Assembly: GCF_043641665.1 (NCBI RefSeq)
Contig: NC_092182.1
Coordinates: forward strand, 15,825,456-15,889,455
Direction: 5' to 3'
Origin: Enoplosus armatus
Taxonomy: Eukaryota; Chordata; Actinopteri; Centrarchiformes; Enoplosidae
Length of the DNA: 64,000 nt
Every line of letters starts with the position of its first letter. Positions within the stretch are counted from its first letter, which is position 1. The notes beneath the pieces are model-generated. The model did not search any database. It was not told where the DNA came from and saw only the letters and a list, made by a program, of their open reading frames with translations. Made by a program: the position numbers and the translations under genes. Positions 58,434 to 64,000 of the stretch are shown one piece after another.

Positions 58434-59440
58434 GGAGCTTCATCATACTCAAACACCCCCAGTCCACCTTTTCACACCACCTCCTAAACACTGCAACCCT
58501 CCATTTAGGGGAATGACTCCAGTTAGAAAAATCAAATCCATAACAGACAAGACAGATACTGCAACCAAAAGCAACAGCATCAAACAGTTTCTATGTAACT
58601 GTTGGGGAAAAAATACACAATATTTATTGTAGGTTGTAAAAAGTAATTCTTTGTACCTATCTAGAAAACATGTTTTTTTTTTTTGTGAATAGGTAAATCT
58701 GTGCAAATATTGTTGTTATTATTATATTAGTGTTATTGTTTATTACAATGTGTTATTATGTTGAGAAATATCTTTATGTTTGGTGTTTTTGAGAAACAGC
58801 AACAATGACCCAGGACATTGGGAGTATCCGCACATGGACAAGGACCGATGAGTGTGTATTCAGAGACTGTTAGAGGCGACCATGTTGGATCACTTGACTG
58901 CTGGCAGTATTCAGTGTCTAAGCTGGAAGTCGAGTCGCTGGTTCAGTGAAATTCTCGAACTTCTCTAAACTTCTTCACCAGAACTCTCTACTGTATAGCA
59001 GTTTGTTTGTTTTTTTACTGCGAGATACAAGCTGTTGACAGGATGATGATGGCATTTCTTGGGACATGCAAGCATGAAAAGAAATGTCCACAGACTGCAG
59101 CTCAGACAGTCACATGTTGATGAAAGGCCCTTCGTGGCAGGTAAGACATCTCCTTTCATGTTGTGGTCCAGCCTGGCCTCAAGTAATGATGTTACATCAC
59201 CCGCCCAGATTCTTCCAAAATCAGTTGCTGCCAAGTGTTTGTTTTGTTTATATGTGAATATCACATCTCAATGTTGTATCCTTAACAAGCGTGATCTTTG
59301 TGATAAGCTGTTTTTTCGGGGGGAGGAGGGTCTTTTAACGACACAAAAGCTGAAAATATATAACATTGCCTTCTCTTTTCTCTTTTGAGATAAGAAATTC
59401 CAGCAGGCAGCTATATGTGAGTTTGTGACAGTTTGTGATA

Positions 59441-59446
59441 AATAAA
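59441..59446 (+). terminator. Proximal AATAAA polyadenylation signal
   Basis: A canonical hexamer about 1 kb after the stop codon, set in an A-rich stretch, which weakens the call. Confidence 0.35.
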
Positions 59447-60093
59447 AAAAAATATATATTAGAGACGAATCACCTTCTGTTGCCAAATTGGTTATAAACA
59501 GTAAATGCTTCACATGTATCTGTGGCATATGCAGTGTATTCACATAAGGCAGAGCATGCAGTTTATATGCTCAAAGGTTTTTTTCGTTAGCTCTCAATGA
59601 ATCCAAAGTTTGCATTCCTGCCAGTTCCATGCTAAATATTGGTTTCACGAAGTAAATATTAATCATGTAATCAGTCTACACTTCTATAAGATTACAGCCA
59701 CAAATGTGCTGTGATTTGCAGTGCTTTGGGAATTGGCTTTCACAGCTAGTTTTTTTGTCAGTGCAGTGCCAGACTGCTATGATACGTGTCACACTTCATA
59801 TACAACTGTTTGTACTGAGCAACTTCCATACAGTAAAGGGGAAAAAAAGTGTCACGAGTACAACCACTAACAAGCTGATCACCGATAAAACCTGAAGAGA
59901 AACATGTACCAAAATCTTCAGGAGGTGGCTTTTCATTGTGCATGGCATGTACAGTGTATGTATATGGTATTCGTCTAAAACACTATGTTGCTGTGGATGT
60001 CAGTGAATGTCTTTCTTGTTGTGGGAATAAGGAAATTACTATCAGTGCTACTATCAAGAAAGATGGTGGGAAACGCTGAGAGTACAGAAAAGT

Positions 60094-60098
<5 letters not shown>

Positions 60099-60180
<82 letters not shown>
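60099..60180. repeat. (CT)n tract, 41 units
   Basis: Uninterrupted CT dinucleotides, in the sema3f 3' UTR if the distal poly(A) signal is used. It is the complement of the (GA)n tract at 46400-46604. Confidence 0.97.
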
Positions 60181-60182
<2 letters not shown>

Positions 60183-60393
60183 GTATGTCTCTCTATTCTC
60201 TCTCGTTCTCAAGATTTTGCAAAACAAATTTGCATATACTTCAAACATGTGCATCTATTTTATTTTCTCTGTTTGGCAGACTTTGCTCTGGGTCATTGAG
60301 GTAAAGTAATGTATGATATAATGCACAGGTGATGTTATTGTAATGACTTGTAAAAAAATTACTATCTTTTCTTCCTCATCAATGTTGCTGACT

Positions 60394-60399
60394 AATAAA
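60394..60399 (+). terminator. Distal AATAAA polyadenylation signal
   Basis: A canonical hexamer (in ctaataaatga), about 1.96 kb after the sema3f stop and before the intergenic repeat. Confidence 0.45.
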
Positions 60400-60410
60400 T
60401 GAAAGCTCTA

Positions 60411-61989
60411 TATTTTATAATAACAGAGATTCAGTTCTGTCCTGCCGTTGGTGAGCAAGTAGTCTGCAGGGTTTGTTGTGTGATATGAACTGTAATGCAT
60501 TGATTTCATTCCTCCTCATGTTACTGATCTGCAGTGGTGCAAGAAGTACACGGATCCAAAAGTATCAATACCACAATGTAAAAATACTCTATTACAAGTA
60601 AAAGTCCTGCATGCAAGTATTATCAGCAAAATGTACTTAATTATCAGAGGTAAAAATACACAATGCAGACAAATGGCCCCTGTGAGTGATATACTATTAA
60701 ATATTATATCATTAGATTATTATTATTTATGTGTTGATGTGAAAGTAACATTTTGCTTTTGTAGTGGATCAAGGTGAAGCTATTTTTAATAATTGTATAC
60801 ACTTATTACAATATTAATCTTTGAAATGTAGTGGAGTAGAAGTATAAAGTGGCATGAAAAGGAAATATTCAAGAAAAGTACCTCAAATTTGTACTTAAAT
60901 ACAGTACTTGAGTAAATGTACCTATTTACATTTCACCACGTCTGATCTGAAGCAGTGTTTTCATTTGCAGTAGGACTCAGGAGCTCAACCAGCGTTGACT
61001 CCACAAAAGAGCACGATTAAGTTGAACTGATAAAGAATAAACCTTATTTACAGAGCACCTTTCTGAACAAACGTGCTTTACAACAGACAAACGGAAAAAG
61101 AGACGACACTACAAGTCACTGTGTGTGTAGGAAAATGCATTGCAATGCTCACACACACACATTCATACTGTACATGCATGCATACATAATTGAAAGTGAG
61201 TAGATTAGGATCCTTAACCAGCTTCAGATTGAGGTCAATGAGATCTGTCAGGTGAAACCGCAAAGCTCTTTAAGCACTTCAGAGCTCACCCTTCAGTCCA
61301 AGGTATCCTCTAAGAAATACAGTATGTCTTTCTTCATGTTTGGACTGGGAGGTGAGGGCTCTGGTTATTTATTTCAGTGACCCCATTTGCTGTGACTGTT
61401 GTACTGTGGGAAGAAGAGACCACTCCTTTTGTTTGAATCCCTTTTTGCAAACACCATGCATTCAAGACCACACTTACTCCCACATCTGGTTTCATCTTTA
61501 TTTACTCCTGATGTGAGATGAATCTAGTTTGGGTAACTACGTCCCCAGCTAGAGGCCCAAACGCTCAGCACCAAGTTATTTTAGCTTTGCATGCTTCTCT
61601 TTTAAAGGCACCTAAGAAGAGCATAGAGAGATAAGCGCTTGAGCCGATGTTCATCTTCCGCTGAGCACAGCAAAGTCCCCCTAAAGGTTAGATCACTCCT
61701 ACACTGATGTATGTCTGCCTCTCCTCACACCTTTCGCTCTGCTCCTAAAACACTCCTGTCCTTGAGTTCCATTGGCCGCCCTCGGTCAGGTGGGCAGACG
61801 ATGCCCAAAATCCTCTCCTAAGACAGGGAAATACTCAAACATTCTCCAGTGTTTGCTGCAGGCAGTTGACGCATCAGCTGCAGAGTTTGACGGCACCGGT
61901 CGGAAAGTAGGCGATCAGCTAGGACCTTACTTCCATTTTTCCTGACACTTGGCTTTTGAGCAGAGGGGCCCAAGCCGGGAAAAAGTAGG
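60411..61989. other. Intergenic region between sema3f and gnat1; probable gnat1 promoter
   Basis: Its first half is a family E repeat (60535-60945). The remaining ~1 kb before the gnat1 ATG is mostly unique-looking and should contain the gnat1 start site and rod promoter. An AGATTA word (CRX/OTX-type core) lies at 61202-61207. One such short match is weak evidence. No TATA box is clear. Confidence 0.45.
60535..60945 (+). repeat. Interspersed repeat, family E, copy 2
   Basis: It starts 'gtggtgcaagaagtac' and ends 'gtacttgagtaaatgtacct', with 'aaagtcctgcatgcaagta' inside. It is the reverse complement of the word order at 53690-54410, and a very common repeat in perch-like fish. Confidence 0.7.
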
Positions 61990-62095
61990 ATGGGGGCCGG
62001 AGCGAGCGCCGAGGAGAAACGCTCTAGAGAGCTGGAGAAGAAGCTGAAGGAGGATGCCGACAAGGATGCAAGAACTGTCAAGCTGCTGCTGCTAG
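61990..62095 (+). CDS. gnat1: gnat1 coding exon 1
   Basis: 106 nt encoding residues 1-35 plus one base, ending in KLLLL just before the P-loop. Donor CTAG|GTAAAG. Confidence 0.95.
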
Positions 62096-63924
62096 GTAAA
62101 GACAGTCGAGCTGTATGCAATAACAGGAAACCTCATCATTATGGTTACACATATTTAAGGGCCCCTAAGGCCCCATGGTGAGGCTATTTTTACTTTAAGT
62201 CCTACATGAGAAATAGTCAACCTATGTAGCTGGTGCATTACTCTCTCTTGTAAAAACGTTTGGTTAAATCTTTCATACACCTGACCTTATTTCTAAGTCA
62301 TCAAAACAAACATATCTTGTTGACTGAAGTTTGTTATGATCTGAATAACCCTTAAATACTTACTAAATTGCATAATTTTAAGAGCCTGTTTATTTACATT
62401 AACTTCAATGAATGCTTGAGTCAAGTAAAGGCCTAATAACCTGTGTCATTGAATTGCTAAGACACTTTAATAATCACTCAACCCAATCCCCTGTTAATCC
62501 TGAAACAACAGGTCCTCCAACACAAAGGGCTTAACCCTGAAGGACAGGGCTTGTGGCTGCAGCATTCAAATACAATAACCTAAATACATTAAGCGCTATG
62601 TAATTAGCTGAGAGGGGGGAAATTAGTAAGATCTTTTAAGTAAATAAAATTGGATTTAATTAAATTTGTTTCTTTTAAATTCAAGGACCAAAACACCAGA
62701 ACACCTGTATATTGCATACAATAATGTTGGATTTAAATTTAATTAATTAATTAATTAATTAATTGAATTATACTGCCACAGTTCAGCTTATACTGTTCTG
62801 GATATCTGTCAAGTTGTTACAGATATTGTTTCACACTCAGCTTCATCATCTCCTCATGACAATGTAGGTCAGGGACGGGAAAAGTTCCCCCTGACATCAG
62901 CTTTGAACAAGATTAGACCTGAAGTAAGAAGTATTATGACCTGTTGGTATCCTCTGTCTGATGAATGCAGTTAATATCATTCTCCTCTCACATTAATGAA
63001 ACCAAAACATAAATAAAAGCACAAATACTATGGTTAAGACAAAGTCAAATTTCTCCAAAAGTTACAAATGTTGAAAATCCTGAAATAAAGTTTGGAATAA
63101 AAACATAGCTTAGTTATTTGATGGGAATAACTACATATAATATGTTTTTCTTCTTTCATGTAGGGGCTGGAGAATCAGGCAAAAGTACTATCGTCAAACA
63201 GATGAAGTAAGTTACTTGACTTAGCAACTAGACAGTGTCTCACTTCTTCTCTAATGGATTGTAAATCCCAGACTAATACTGTCTTCTCTCATCAGAATTA
63301 TCCACAAAGATGGTTACTCACTTGAAGAATGCTTGGAGTTCATCACCATCATCTACAGCAACACCCTGCAGTCCATCATGGCCATCGTGAAGGCCATGAA
63401 CACACTCAACATTAACTATGGCCACGCTGATCAGCAGGTGACGACAGCTGAGATGGACTTAAATGTGCTTTTTGCGTAAATTGATTTCAGGTTTCTAGCA
63501 GACTAAGCATAACTTGTGTGTGTGTCTGTCTTCTTGCATCCGGCCTGCAGGATGACGCCAGGAAACTCGTGCATCTTGCAGACACCATTGAGGAAGGCAG
63601 CATGCCTAAAGAGCTGTCAGACATCATTTTGCGCCTATGGAAGGACTCTGGCATCCAGGCATGCTTTGACAGAGCCTCAGAGTACCAACTCAACGACTCG
63701 GCTGGATAGTAAGTAACCACCCAAATTGAGATTTAAAATTGGTCCAAAGTCTCACATTAGTGTTTGTCGTTGAATTAATTGTATTTTCCCATCAGCTACC
63801 TTAATGACTTGGAGCGACTGATCCAACCAGGCTACGTGCCCACTGAGCAGGACGTGCTGCGATCAAGAGTGAAGACCACTGGTATCATCGAGACTACGTT
63901 TTCCTTCAAAGATCTCCACTTCAG
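61990..63924 (+). CDS. gnat1: Rod transducin alpha subunit, 5' part (exons 1-5; gene continues past the window)
   Basis: The five coding exons have their own entries. Together they give residues 1-192 and two bases of codon 193 out of about 350. Rod transducin alpha couples photoactivated rhodopsin to cGMP phosphodiesterase on outer-segment discs. Visible: [10 protein letters not shown] start with Gly2 for N-acylation, P-loop GAGESGKS (36-43), and switch I R174 and T177 in RSRVKTTG, numbered as in bovine transducin. The [10 protein letters not shown] start, rather than MGSGASAEDK, points to gnat1 over cone gnat2. Exon lengths 43, 142, 158 and 129 are the standard G-alpha(i/t) exon sizes. The missing part should carry DVGGQ, NKxD and the IKENLKDCGLF-type C terminus. 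No frame break is seen. Confidence 0.95.
62096..63163 (+). other. gnat1 intron 1, 1.07 kb
   Basis: An A+T-rich intron with a short (AATT)n run at 62741-62764. No other feature is seen. Confidence 0.7.
62741..62764. repeat. (AATT)n microsatellite
   Basis: Six perfect tetranucleotide units. Confidence 0.95.
63164..63206 (+). CDS. gnat1: gnat1 coding exon 2 (P-loop)
   Basis: 43 nt, the canonical G-alpha exon 2 size, completing G36 and encoding [13 protein letters not shown] with phase 2 at the end. Confidence 0.95.
63296..63437 (+). CDS. gnat1: gnat1 coding exon 3
   Basis: 142 nt encoding K50-Q97 ([19 protein letters not shown] and NTLQSIMAI), the start of the helical domain. Confidence 0.95.
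63551..63708 (+). CDS. gnat1: gnat1 coding exon 4
   Basis: 158 nt encoding D98-G149 plus two bases. It holds the helical-domain block [20 protein letters not shown] and [11 protein letters not shown]. Confidence 0.95.
63796..63924 (+). CDS. gnat1: gnat1 coding exon 5 (switch I)
   Basis: 129 nt completing Y150 and reaching two bases into codon 193. It holds [19 protein letters not shown], with R174 (the catalytic arginine of GTP hydrolysis) and T177 (Mg binding). Donor TCAG|GTGAAT at 63925; the window then ends inside intron 5. Confidence 0.95.
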
Positions 63925-64000
63925 GTGAATGGGCGCAGTATTTCTCACGAGGATGGCACCAAGAACTCATCACCAGTGCTCCCACTGTGCTGTGCTGCAA

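Larger units (their letters stand above)
58434..60410 (+). other. sema3f: sema3f 3' UTR (distal end inferred)
   Basis: This region is A+T-rich and non-coding. It contains AATAAA signals at 59441-59446 and 60394-60399. The first would give a UTR of about 1.0 kb, the second about 2.0 kb that includes the (CT)n tract at 60099-60180. Confidence 0.55.

Noticed and set aside
59985..60299. Open frame with a long Ser-Leu run
   Set aside because: A translation of the (CT)n tract in the sema3f 3' UTR.
61202..61207. CRX/OTX-type site as a firm gnat1 promoter element
   Set aside because: A single six-base match in a kilobase is expected by chance. Mentioned only as a weak lead.

Overview
The window is vertebrate nuclear DNA, almost certainly from a ray-finned fish. 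It holds spliced genes with short GT-AG introns, many GT/GA/CT microsatellites, and several interspersed repeat families of the kind scattered through teleost (percomorph-like) genomes. The 'percomorph' level is inference from repeat types only. No bacterial, plasmid or phage features are present.

Two protein-coding genes are well supported, both on the + strand. The first is a complete class 3 semaphorin, sema3f. It has a CpG-rich promoter and noncoding exon near 11.0-11.37 kb, an initiator ATG at 12987, a 26.6-kb first coding intron, then 16 further coding exons to the stop at 58431-58433. All 17 coding exons join in frame with canonical splice sites and give a 765-residue secreted protein: signal peptide, Sema domain, PSI, furin site, Ig domain and basic tail. 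A 90-nt in-frame candidate exon at 44213-44302 sits exactly where mammalian SEMA3F carries an alternative 31-residue segment.

The second gene is the 5' part of gnat1 (rod transducin alpha). Its first five coding exons (61990-63924) encode residues 1-192 plus two bases of codon 193; the window ends in intron 5. The tandem SEMA3F-GNAT1 order matches human 3p21.31, so this is an old conserved linkage of an axon-guidance gene and a photoreceptor G-protein gene.

Layout: 1-0.5 kb, a doubtful minus-strand exon-like fragment; 0.5-10.9 kb, upstream non-coding DNA with two repeat copies; 10.9-11.4 kb, sema3f promoter and noncoding exon; 13.1-39.7 kb, large intron with repeats, a LINE remnant, a MITE-like element and a possible enhancer block with a DR2 nuclear-receptor site; 39.7-58.4 kb, compact coding exons; 58.4-60.4 kb, 3' UTR; 60.4-62.0 kb, intergenic DNA with one repeat; 62.0-64.0 kb, gnat1.

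I found no convincing new multi-gene system. The points most worth checking are the cassette exon, the upstream ORFs, the DR2 site, the paired GA/CT tracts in one transcript, and a nested repeat insertion.
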